Shown: piece after piece, positions 56,793 through 64,000 of the stretch
How the letters are laid out: every line of letters begins with the position of its first letter
Numbering within the stretch: the stretch's first letter is position 1
Source: Haploplasma modicum ATCC 29102
Lineage (GTDB): Bacteria > Bacillota_I > Bacilli_A > Acholeplasmatales > Acholeplasmataceae
DNA: 64,000 nucleotides
Direction of reading: 5' to 3'
Assembly (NCBI RefSeq): GCF_000687835.1
Contig: NZ_JHYB01000006.1
Span: forward strand, 1-64,000
Notes under the pieces: generated by a model
The model's input: the letters and a program-made list of their open reading frames with translations, nothing else
The model's database searches: none
What the model was told of the DNA's origin: nothing
Program-made: the position numbers and the translations under genes

Positions 56793-57260
56793 CTATAATG
56801 AAGTATATAACAAGATGCTCACTAATAATGCTAAAATAGCATATGTTTCAACTAAAGCAGTCATTGTCATACCACTTGCTGACATATTTGGTCTTTTTGA
56901 AGTCATCATAATTGCTCCAGCTGCTGCCTTACCTTGATAGATAGCTGAAATTAACCCAACTATTGCAATTGGCATTGCTGCTGCAAAATAACGCCATCCC
57001 ATTACTGTATCAACAGGTACTGCTGTACCACCTAATAAACCAACTTTTTGTAATAGTAAAATTGACATTAAGAATCCATAAATACCTTGCGTTCCTGGTA
57101 GAGCTTGTAAAATTAACACACGTCCAAATAATTCAGGTTTTTCTGATAAAACTCCTGTACCTGCTTGTCCTGCAATAGATACACCAATTGCTGAACCTGC
57201 TCCAGCTAATGCTGTACTTAAAAATATTCCTATTAATGCTATAAATAATCCTTGATCCAT
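56793..57260 (-). CDS. ntpK: V-type ATPase subunit K (Na+-type rotor ring)
   Basis: 155 residues in two helical hairpins, the duplicated c-ring subunit of V-ATPases. Residues matching the Na+ ligands of Enterococcus hirae NtpK are all present: Leu54, Thr57 and Gln58 (in LPGTQGIYGF), Gln109 (in YQGKAAAG) and Glu138 (in VETYAILAL). The first hairpin lacks a carboxylate, as in NtpK. This predicts one Na+ site per subunit. It lies between I and E. Confidence 0.95.
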   Translation of the reverse strand: MDQGLFIALIGIFLSTALAGAGSAIGVSIAGQAGTGVLSEKPELFGRVLILQALPGTQGIYGFLMSILLLQKVGLLGGTAVPVDTVMGWRYFAAAMPIAIVGLISAIYQGKAAAGAIMMTSKRPNMSASGMTMTALVETYAILALLVSILLYTSL

Positions 57261-57272
57261 TTTTATTTCCTC

Positions 57273-59186
57273 CTAATATGTAATTTCATTTATATGTTTT
57301 GTATCAAATTTAAGTGGCATAAATTCTGTCCCGCCACCTTCATAGAATTTACCGAAAAATTCAATATATTGTAATCTTGAGTCATGAACATATGCTGATA
57401 ACATTCCCATCGCAAAGTTAAATGTATGTCCAATAAGATAAATTAAAACTGAGAATATTATACCAACAAAGTTCCCTTGAACTAATGCTGCTAATGTATT
57501 CATTGTCTCAGCGATAACTGCTGATGATAATGCAAGAGCTAAAATTCTTGAATAACTTAGTAAATCACTTAGATAGTTGGCAGAATTATATAATCCACCT
57601 AACCCACTAGCAACTTTACTAAATGCGCCTTTTTTCTCTCTACCAGCAAGTGCTAATATAAAGATAAAGCCAATTGCAACAAATCCTAATCCAATATACA
57701 TTAGTATATTAACTTTAACTAAAGTTGCAAATATAACAGCAATACTTCCACCAACTAAAATAAAGATCCAACTAAAGCCGTCAGCAAGTGCAGTTAAGAT
57801 ATCATTATGTTTTAATGAAACTTTAACTTTTAAGACAAGTCCTGATGTTAAGTGTAATACTCCTATTCCAATTGATAGTATTAACATCGTTAGAATATTA
57901 TCCATCATTGAAAATGATTTCCAGTTATCTTGACCAAAGATTTTACCAATATAACTAATAAAATCAACACTAAAGCCAAAGACACTACCAAAGATAATTC
58001 CGGCAAAAATTGATGTATAGCCGGCATAATATAAAACGTGAACTAATTGACTAAATGTTCCTTTTGGTTTTTTTAACTTAATAAAAAGACCGAGTAATAC
58101 AACCATTAATAGCCCGTAGCCAACATCACCCATCATAATACCAAAAATTAAGAAATACCAAACTGACATCACTGGGTTTGGATCAACATCATTAGTACTT
58201 GGTACTGAATACATGTTTGTAATAACTTCATGATTTTTAACAAATGTATTATTTTTAGTTGCTGTTGGAACTTCCTCATTTGCTCCTGGATCAGTAATAT
58301 CTAAGTCATATTCAGTAGTTACACTTTTAACAACTTCATGTAACCTATCTACCATATCTTCTCTAACATAACCTTCAATATAAACTGTTTCCTCAGTTTT
58401 TAAGAAACCAACTGTCATTCTTTCAATCTTTGCTGTTAATTGATCAATTAATATTTTAAGTTCTAAATCATTTGTTTTATTAGTTTTTAATTCTGTCTCA
58501 ATATAAGCAATCTTTTCTGAATAATTATTGATTAATTCACTAATCTGATCTAATCTTTCTATTACTTTAACATCTAGTGATGGTAAATTAATTTGATTAA
58601 AGTTAAGTTTATTCAACTCTTCTAAAACAACATCATAGTTATCTTTATCAACAGCAATTACCACGGGATAACCAAGATCTGTTAGTTCATATTTTTCAAA
58701 TTCAGCACTATTTTCCTTTAAGAAGTTAGATGTTGAATCAAGTTCAGTCTCTTTAATGAAACCAAAAATAAATGATACATAAATTGTTTTATTTAAATCC
58801 TTTGTTATATAGTTCATATTTTTAAAAGGATTTAGAAGATTAAGTTCATTTGATAAATTCTTGATTTTATCCTTTAAACTTACTATTTCATCAAAATTGT
58901 TTTCAAGTGATGATAAAAGATTAAGTCTTTTCTCATCTTCATTTATAAATTGTTCGTATGGTACAGTAAAATAATCAAAGAATGGCTTTTTTTCCATATA
59001 CTTTGAAAGTTTTTCCAAGACATTTGTTGCCCTAACAATAATATCTTGCTCTTCCTTCACATCAATACTTTTGGCATCAAGTTTACTTGTTGCCATAAAT
59101 ATTTCATTTTTTTGTAATGTTAATAATAAATCGGCAGTATTTTCTTCCATTACAAAGATTTTTGCCTTTTTTACTTTAACAATCAT
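57273..59186 (-). CDS. ntpI: V-type ATPase subunit I
   Basis: 637-residue membrane stator (a-subunit). The N-terminal half is cytoplasmic and partly coiled coil; the C-terminal half has seven or eight helices. MMGDVGYGLLMVVLLGLF and the SYSRILALALSSAVIA segment with the functional arginine are conserved. It overlaps subunit G by four bases. Confidence 0.95.
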   Translation of the reverse strand: MIVKVKKAKIFVMEENTADLLLTLQKNEIFMATSKLDAKSIDVKEEQDIIVRATNVLEKLSKYMEKKPFFDYFTVPYEQFINEDEKRLNLLSSLENNFDEIVSLKDKIKNLSNELNLLNPFKNMNYITKDLNKTIYVSFIFGFIKETELDSTSNFLKENSAEFEKYELTDLGYPVVIAVDKDNYDVVLEELNKLNFNQINLPSLDVKVIERLDQISELINNYSEKIAYIETELKTNKTNDLELKILIDQLTAKIERMTVGFLKTEETVYIEGYVREDMVDRLHEVVKSVTTEYDLDITDPGANEEVPTATKNNTFVKNHEVITNMYSVPSTNDVDPNPVMSVWYFLIFGIMMGDVGYGLLMVVLLGLFIKLKKPKGTFSQLVHVLYYAGYTSIFAGIIFGSVFGFSVDFISYIGKIFGQDNWKSFSMMDNILTMLILSIGIGVLHLTSGLVLKVKVSLKHNDILTALADGFSWIFILVGGSIAVIFATLVKVNILMYIGLGFVAIGFIFILALAGREKKGAFSKVASGLGGLYNSANYLSDLLSYSRILALALSSAVIAETMNTLAALVQGNFVGIIFSVLIYLIGHTFNFAMGMLSAYVHDSRLQYIEFFGKFYEGGGTEFMPLKFDTKHINEITY

Positions 59187-59491
59187 TCTGCCATAACCTC
59201 TTTATACATTAAATCAACAACACCACTTACTTTACTTTTTACTAAATCTTCAAGTTCTTTTTGTTGTTTATTTAACTTTTGCTCTAAATCAAGTTTAATA
59301 GCTTTTACTTCTTTTTCTAATTTTTGATTTAGTTCTTTTATCTTCAAGTCTGCTTCCTTCTTAATTGAAATAGCTTCCTCATTACTTTTATCACGGGCAT
59401 TTGATATAAGATTTATTGCATCTTGTTCAGCCTTTTTAATATTTTCTTCAATATTTTTTTCAGTTTGAACAATCTTTTCAAGAATTGACAA
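59183..59491 (-). CDS. V-type ATPase subunit G/H (peripheral stalk)
   Basis: About 102 residues, almost entirely coiled coil with KAEQDAINLISNARDKSNEEA, matching the small stalk subunit that pairs with E. The start is probably TTG at 59491 (protein MSILEKIVQTEK), nine bases after AGGTGG; two open GTG codons at 59500/59503 overlap that site. First gene of the V-ATPase operon. Confidence 0.87.
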   Translation of the reverse strand: MSILEKIVQTEKNIEENIKKAEQDAINLISNARDKSNEEAISIKKEADLKIKELNQKLEKEVKAIKLDLEQKLNKQQKELEDLVKSKVSGVVDLMYKEVMAE

Positions 59492-59521
59492 TATAATCAC
59501 CACCTATTTATTTTCTTTTTT

Positions 59522-59557
59522 ATTATATCATTTATAGACCTTTTTACAAAGTCTATA
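59522..59557 (-). promoter_or_regulatory. V-ATPase promoter with an adjacent inverted repeat
   Basis: The -10 is TGATATAAT (59522-59530). Just upstream is an inverted repeat with arms TATAGAC and GTCTATA (59533-59557) covering the -35 position. It follows the stop codon of the cation exporter gene but has no T-run, so an operator is as likely as a terminator. Confidence 0.5.
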
Positions 59558-59574
59558 ATTAAATTGCTTCAATC

Positions 59575-60429
59575 TCACATTTTACTTGGATTTACATGAA
59601 CCATACAGTGTGTCACAGTTTGAAAATTATCCTCAACACTAATATGAACTTCCTCAGCAATTTGATGAGCTTTGATTAAACTTAAATTTCTATCAACTGA
59701 TATTTCAATATCAATATATATTTTGTTAACATGAATTCTTGACTTGTAATCATCAATTGATAAAACACCAGGAAGATTTTTAATAAATGCTTTTACTTCA
59801 TCATTAAAGTCTTTGCTAGGTGATTCATCAACAATATACTTAACAGAATCTTTTATTACTTTAAAACCATTGTAAAAGATTAATAGTCCAATAATGATTG
59901 ATGCAATATAGTCAAAATAGTGAAATCCGAGTCTTGCGATAACAATTCCTATTAAACTAATTGAAGTTGCTAAAATATCGCCTAAATGATTAATTGATTC
60001 AGCCTTTAAACTAATTTGATCATACTTTTTATATCCTCTTAAAACTAAAAGATATATTAGAAACTTAATAACGATGCTTATTAAAGCAACAATAATCGTT
60101 ATTAAGTCAGGACTATTTGCCTTATTAAAGTTTACAATACTTGTAAAGATTAATATTCCACTTGTTACAATTAAAAACATTCCTAAAACAAGACTTACAA
60201 TAACTTCATACTTTTCATGACCATAAGGATGGTCTTTATCTGGTTTTTTATTAGAAATATTTAATGTAACAATTAACATAATACTAATTAATACATCTAA
60301 TACTGAGTTAATTCCATCACTAAATAGTGAAAATGAATTACCAATTAAACCTACAACTAGTTTATTAGTAGCAAGAATAATATTTAAAACTAGACTACAA
60401 ATTAGGATATTTTTTACTTCTTTCCTCAT
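59575..60429 (-). CDS. Cation diffusion facilitator family transporter
   Basis: 284 residues with six membrane helices and a C-terminal cytoplasmic domain. Metal-site residues are visible in SLFSDGINSVLDVL (TM2) and KAESINHLGDILATS (TM5), and HPYGHEKYE lies in the loop before TM3. Members export Zn2+, Mn2+ or Fe2+ in exchange for protons; the specificity cannot be read from the sequence. It follows an M3 peptidase gene by 28 bases. Confidence 0.93.
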   Translation of the reverse strand: MRKEVKNILICSLVLNIILATNKLVVGLIGNSFSLFSDGINSVLDVLISIMLIVTLNISNKKPDKDHPYGHEKYEVIVSLVLGMFLIVTSGILIFTSIVNFNKANSPDLITIIVALISIVIKFLIYLLVLRGYKKYDQISLKAESINHLGDILATSISLIGIVIARLGFHYFDYIASIIIGLLIFYNGFKVIKDSVKYIVDESPSKDFNDEVKAFIKNLPGVLSIDDYKSRIHVNKIYIDIEISVDRNLSLIKAHQIAEEVHISVEDNFQTVTHCMVHVNPSKM

Positions 60430-60457
60430 AATTACTCCGATTTATAAAGTAAAAACT

Positions 60458-62149
60458 TTATAACTTTGTATCATCAACACTATTTAAGTATTTATTAATT
60501 GGTTTTAATATTTCACTAATACTATTGTCTTTAAATGGATTAATTAAATTAACAGCTTCGATTAATCCCACAAATGATTTTGATCCACCGAGTTTACAAA
60601 GTGATAAATAACTTTCAAATGCTTTCTTGAAATCTTCTCTACTACTTGTCCAGTACTGGAATGCACACACTTGAGCAAGTGTGTAATCAATGTAGTAAAA
60701 TGGCCCAGTAAAGATATGTGATTGTCTAAACCAGAAACCTCCGTTTTGTAGAAAATCATCTTCATCATATTTTTTAAATGGTAAATACTCTTTCTCTAGA
60801 CTACGCCATACTTTTCTTCTTTCTTCTTTGCTTAAGTTTGGATTATTATAGACTTCATGTTGGAAGTGATCAACTAATGCCCCATAAGGTAAGAAGTTTA
60901 CTGCTCCTGATAGGTGATCATATTTATACTTTTCTGTATCTTCTTTAAAGAACATATCAATCCATGGCCATGCTAAAAACTCCATACTCATTGAATGAAT
61001 TTCAGCTGCTTCCATTGTTGGCCAGCGGTATTCACTAATTAATCCTCTACTTTGATACACTTGGAAAGCATGTCCTGCTTCATGAGTTAAAACATCAACG
61101 TCATGACTTGTTCCATTAAAGTTTGCAAAGATGAATGGTGCTTCATATTTTGGAATGTATGTACAATATCCACCACCAGATTTACCTGGTTTACTGTCTA
61201 ATTCTAAGAGGTCATTATCTAGCATGAAGTTAAAGAATTCTTTAGTTTCATTAGACATTTCAGAATACATTTTTTGAGCCTTATCAACTTGCCATGCTCG
61301 ATCGCCTTTTGGTGTTGGATTTCCTGATGTAAATGATAATGCTAAGTCATAACTTTGAGGATTTTCAATTCCTAGTCTTTTTGCTTTTTTATTAGTAAGT
61401 TCTGTTACAACAGGAACTACATATTCCATAATTTGTTTACGGTAATTTGCTACTTCTTTTTCTGTATAATCAGTTCTTCCTAATCTATCATATGCTAGTT
61501 GAACAAAGTTTTTGTATCCTAACTTATGAGCAATCGTTGTTCTAACTTTAATCATTTGATCATATATTTCATCGATTTCATCTTGGTTATCTTTAAAGAA
61601 CTTAGATACTGCAAGACTTGCTTTTTTTCTTCTATCTCTATCTTTATCTTGAGTAAATGGTGACATTTGACTTAAGTTATAAATATTTCCTTCAAAATTT
61701 ATTTCTGCACCAGCAGTTAGTTTTGAATATTTTGTTTGAAGTTTATTTTCTTCTTGAAGATCTAAAATGATTTCAGGCTTAAAAGTTTTTCTCATAACCT
61801 CTGCTTGAACAAAAAGTAGACTACCAAACTCTTTTTCTAAAAGTTTGCGGTTTTTACTTGATAGTAATTTATTTAAATAAATATTACTAATTTCTCCAAG
61901 CATAGGTAAGTTTTCATCAAAGAATTCTTGTTCTTGTTCATAGAATTCATCTTTTGTATTAATACTATTTCTAATTGAAGCAATTGTAACCATAGAAGAT
62001 AATTCATCTTCAAGTTCTTTATATTTTAAAATTGCTTTTAATTCTTCTTCAAAGCTTTTGTCTGTTCCAATACTTTCCATTAATTTATTAGATTCTTTTA
62101 TAAATTCTTCTAAATTAGGTCTCTTATATTCATAGTCATTAAATCCCAT
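60458..62149 (-). CDS. M3 family oligoendopeptidase
   Basis: 563-residue zinc metallopeptidase (PepF-like). The HEXXH site is HEAGH (356-360) in DVLTHEAGHAFQVYQS, with EAAEIHSMSMEFL supplying the third ligand region. It lacks a signal peptide, so it digests peptides in the cytoplasm. Its start overlaps the CBS gene by 11 bases. Confidence 0.95.
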   Translation of the reverse strand: MGFNDYEYKRPNLEEFIKESNKLMESIGTDKSFEEELKAILKYKELEDELSSMVTIASIRNSINTKDEFYEQEQEFFDENLPMLGEISNIYLNKLLSSKNRKLLEKEFGSLLFVQAEVMRKTFKPEIILDLQEENKLQTKYSKLTAGAEINFEGNIYNLSQMSPFTQDKDRDRRKKASLAVSKFFKDNQDEIDEIYDQMIKVRTTIAHKLGYKNFVQLAYDRLGRTDYTEKEVANYRKQIMEYVVPVVTELTNKKAKRLGIENPQSYDLALSFTSGNPTPKGDRAWQVDKAQKMYSEMSNETKEFFNFMLDNDLLELDSKPGKSGGGYCTYIPKYEAPFIFANFNGTSHDVDVLTHEAGHAFQVYQSRGLISEYRWPTMEAAEIHSMSMEFLAWPWIDMFFKEDTEKYKYDHLSGAVNFLPYGALVDHFQHEVYNNPNLSKEERRKVWRSLEKEYLPFKKYDEDDFLQNGGFWFRQSHIFTGPFYYIDYTLAQVCAFQYWTSSREDFKKAFESYLSLCKLGGSKSFVGLIEAVNLINPFKDNSISEILKPINKYLNSVDDTKL

Positions 62150-62558
62150 TGTTGTTCTCCTTATATTTTTGTGCTAAATGTGTAATAATTGCTTTTCTAG
62201 TAACAATCCCAATAAAGTTTTTTCTATCATCAACTACCGGAATAAAGTTTTGATCAACTGATAATTTTATAAGTTCATCAATGTCAGCATCAATATTTAC
62301 ATTCGCATGATCTTTCTTTCTATTTAAATCTTTTACTAAAATTGATTCAGCATATTGTAAATCAAATCTGTTAATATTTTTTATATGCCATAAAATATCA
62401 CCTTCTCGAAGAATCCCTATATACTTACCTGATTCAGATAAGATAGGAACAGCAGTATACCTATGATATTCCATTTTTTCCATTGCTTGTCTTAGGGTAA
62501 AATTATCATAAATAAACGCGACTTTTTCTTTAGGTATTAAATGAAATAATACATTCAT
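62139..62558 (-). CDS. CBS domain-pair protein
   Basis: 139 residues comprising two CBS domains (MEKMEYHRYTAVPILSESGKYIG and a second ending FIPVVDDRKNFIGIVTRKAI). Such stand-alone pairs bind adenine nucleotides; in Bacillus some relatives bind cyclic di-AMP. The target is unknown. It heads a three-gene unit with the M3 peptidase and the cation exporter. AAGGAGAAGG precedes the ATG. Confidence 0.85.
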   Translation of the reverse strand: MNVLFHLIPKEKVAFIYDNFTLRQAMEKMEYHRYTAVPILSESGKYIGILREGDILWHIKNINRFDLQYAESILVKDLNRKKDHANVNIDADIDELIKLSVDQNFIPVVDDRKNFIGIVTRKAIITHLAQKYKENNNGI

Positions 62559-62648
62559 GTTATCCTTCTCCTTCTTTAATATTTTAACATATTTTATAAA
62601 TATTTCCTTAATTATATTAAAACTTACATCATTACATTATTTTTCAAA

Positions 62649-62702
62649 ATAAAAAATCCCACACCTAAGAGACATTTTAAATGAATCTATCAGATATGGG
62701 AT
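62649..62702 (-). terminator. Intrinsic terminator of the rpoA-rplQ operon
   Basis: A long imperfect stem (62656-62702) whose base is ATCCCA/TGGGAT, with several wobble pairs above and an apical A/T loop, then TTTTTTATTTT on the minus strand. Confidence 0.8.
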
Positions 62703-62712
62703 ATTAATTTAA

Positions 62713-63072
62713 TTATACAAATTCAATGATTGCCATTGCTGCAGCATCGCCGCGTCTTGGCACAGTTTTAATAATTCTTGTATATCCACCATTACGGTCT
62801 TTGTAACGTGGTCCTAAAACTGTAAATAGTTTTTGAATTGCATTTTGGTTTTCTTCTAAAGTAGGCTCAAATCTTACTGTTTCAGCTGCTTTTCTTCTTG
62901 CTGCTAAATCTTCTTTTTTAGCAAGAGTAATCATTCTATCAGCTAATTTTTTTAACTCAAATGCTTTAGCTTCTGTCGTTGTAATTCTTTCATGAATTAT
63001 TAAGTCAGTTACTAAGTCACGTAGTAATGCTTTTCTTTGGCTACTATTTCTTCCTAATTTACTATATGACAT
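62713..63072 (-). CDS. rplQ: 50S ribosomal protein L17
   Basis: 119 residues. [20 protein letters not shown] and [21 protein letters not shown] are diagnostic, as is the C-terminal [20 protein letters not shown]. It follows rpoA by three bases. Confidence 0.98.
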   Translation of the reverse strand: MSYSKLGRNSSQRKALLRDLVTDLIIHERITTTEAKAFELKKLADRMITLAKKEDLAARRKAAETVRFEPTLEENQNAIQKLFTVLGPRYKDRNGGYTRIIKTVPRRGDAAAMAIIEFV

Positions 63073-63075
63073 ATT

Positions 63076-64000
63076 TTACTCCTCTTCTTCCTCATCGTCG
63101 TAGGATGTATTATAATCTCTTAATCCAGAACTTGCGAAAGATAATCCGTGTTCTTCGATTTTATCTTTTAGTTCTTTAAAAGATTTGCGTCCTAAACTTC
63201 TAAGTCTCATAATTTCTTCTTCAGATTTTGAAATTATTTCTCCGACTGTAGCAATTCCAGAACGTTTTAGGCTGTTATATAAACGAACTGTTAAGTCTAG
63301 TTTATCAATACCTAAATCTAATTTTTCATTTACAGGTTCTATTTCTTGTTCTTTAATATAGTCTGAGTTGATAACATTATCACTTAATTCAACGATTGCA
63401 GTTAAATAATCAATTAACATTTTTGAAGCAATTGGTAATACGTCATTTCCATCAATTGAACCGTCTGTTTCAACATTCATAATTAATGCATCATCATCTC
63501 CACGTATCTTATCTACATGGTAAGATACTTTATTAACTGGTGAGAATAATGAATCAATAGCAATAATACCAACTTGGTTATTACTGTGAACCTTATTATC
63601 GTTTGCACTAACATAACCTACACCACGACGAACAGTTACTTCCATATGTAATCTTCCTTGTTCGTTTAAGTTTGCAATTACTAAGTCTGGGTTAATAATA
63701 TTAACACCAGTAACCTTATTAAAATCGCCTGCTTTAACTACTGCTGGACCTTCCATATATAATTCAAGTTTTTGTTCAAAGTTTGGATCGTCCGAGTCTA
63801 CACTTACGATAACTTGTTTTAAATTTAAAACAATTCCCATTACGTCTTCGTATACACCTTCAATAACTGAGTATTCATGAACTACGCCGTCAATTTTAGC
63901 ATTAACGATTGCAGCTCCTGGTACTGATGAAAGTAACACTCTTCTTAATGTATTACCTAGTGTGATCCCAAATCCTCTAGCGAGTGGTTTAATTGAGTAT
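63076..64000 (-). CDS. rpoA: DNA-directed RNA polymerase subunit alpha, N-terminus outside the window
   Basis: The reading frame is open to the right edge and the residues there (PLARGFGITLGNTLRRVLLS) belong to the alpha N-terminal dimerisation domain, so only about the first 20 residues are missing. The C-terminal domain is present: LRSLGRKSFKELKDKI contacts DNA and regulators. It ends with an acidic tail. It is followed by rplQ, the usual end of the S10/spc/alpha operon, so ribosomal protein genes should continue to the right. Confidence 0.98.
   Translation of the reverse strand, partial: YSIKPLARGFGITLGNTLRRVLLSSVPGAAIVNAKIDGVVHEYSVIEGVYEDVMGIVLNLKQVIVSVDSDDPNFEQKLELYMEGPAVVKAGDFNKVTGVNIINPDLVIANLNEQGRLHMEVTVRRGVGYVSANDNKVHSNNQVGIIAIDSLFSPVNKVSYHVDKIRGDDDALIMNVETDGSIDGNDVLPIASKMLIDYLTAIVELSDNVINSDYIKEQEIEPVNEKLDLGIDKLDLTVRLYNSLKRSGIATVGEIISKSEEEIMRLRSLGRKSFKELKDKIEEHGLSFASSGLRDYNTSYDDEEEEE

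Noticed and set aside
60562-60768. Overlapping minus-strand frame inside the M3 peptidase
   Set aside because: It is a frame-shifted shadow of a conserved, intact peptidase gene.
63939-64000. Reading rpoA as starting at the first ATG in the window (63939)
   Set aside because: The frame remains open to the edge and encodes the conserved alpha N-terminal residues, so the true start is beyond the window.

Overview
The window is a gene-dense, AT-rich stretch of a low-GC Gram-positive chromosome. It looks most like a wall-less or near-relative lineage of the Acholeplasma/Izemoplasma type (inference). The 5' end of the 16S rRNA resembles Acholeplasmatales. UGA is used as a stop codon (mfd, ktrA, metG, trmN6 and rdgB all end in TGA), so this is not the Mycoplasma/Spiroplasma code. 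No cell-wall gene is present. Metabolism looks anaerobic and fermentative: pyruvate formate-lyase, transketolase, 6-phosphogluconate dehydrogenase, an Rnf-type membrane redox complex and a V-type (not F-type) ATPase. All recognised genes are on the minus strand except hslO. No stretch longer than 300 bases lacks an annotated feature; the largest non-coding block, upstream of metG, is a T-box leader.

Layout. 1-540: start of a 16S rRNA gene with a strong promoter, and tRNA-Tyr. 652-4820: the origin-proximal set mnmG-rsmG-parA-parB. 4840-9134: transketolase, an unknown membrane protein with a SAP/Rho_N-like tail, the SRP RNA joined to tadA, tdk and rpmE. 9218-18869: glyA followed by a nine-gene Rnf/flavin cluster, in transcription order rnfC-D-G-G2-E-A-apbE-(NusG domain II protein)-(Gx transporter). 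18945-31731: yebC, ppa, folD, the pfl pair, mfd, pth, prs, a marR-degV pair and dus. 31881-41387: hslO, a GLUG-like lipoprotein coupled to gltX, rpsI-rplM, ktrB-ktrA, yitT and T-box-regulated metG. 41678-48898: rsmI, trmN6, ricT, holB, tmk, truA and the ECF transporter core. 49009-51083: gnd and rdgB. 51119-59491: the nine-subunit V-ATPase operon. 59575-62558: a cation exporter, an M3 peptidase and a CBS protein. 62713-64000: rplQ and the truncated rpoA.

The most unusual part is the Rnf locus. It has no rnfB, and its RnfA and RnfE homologues contain no cysteine at all, so they cannot ligate the intramembrane [2Fe-2S] cluster of known Rnf/Nqr complexes. RnfC keeps both [4Fe-4S] motifs. The extracytoplasmic flavin side is enlarged: RnfD has one putative FMN-threonine site, RnfG one, and a second RnfG-like protein three in tandem. 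ApbE (the FMN transferase), a NusG domain II protein and a Gx-type transporter follow directly; these are families also found in flavin-based extracellular electron transfer loci. The V-ATPase K subunit keeps every side-chain Na+ ligand known from Enterococcus hirae NtpK, so a sodium-based economy is plausible.

Regulation visible in the sequence includes a repeated extended -10 element TGATATAAT at six promoters, promoter elements that share bases with upstream stop codons, many intrinsic terminators, a metG T-box, and an all-A/U hairpin between the Shine-Dalgarno sequence and the start codon of hslO.
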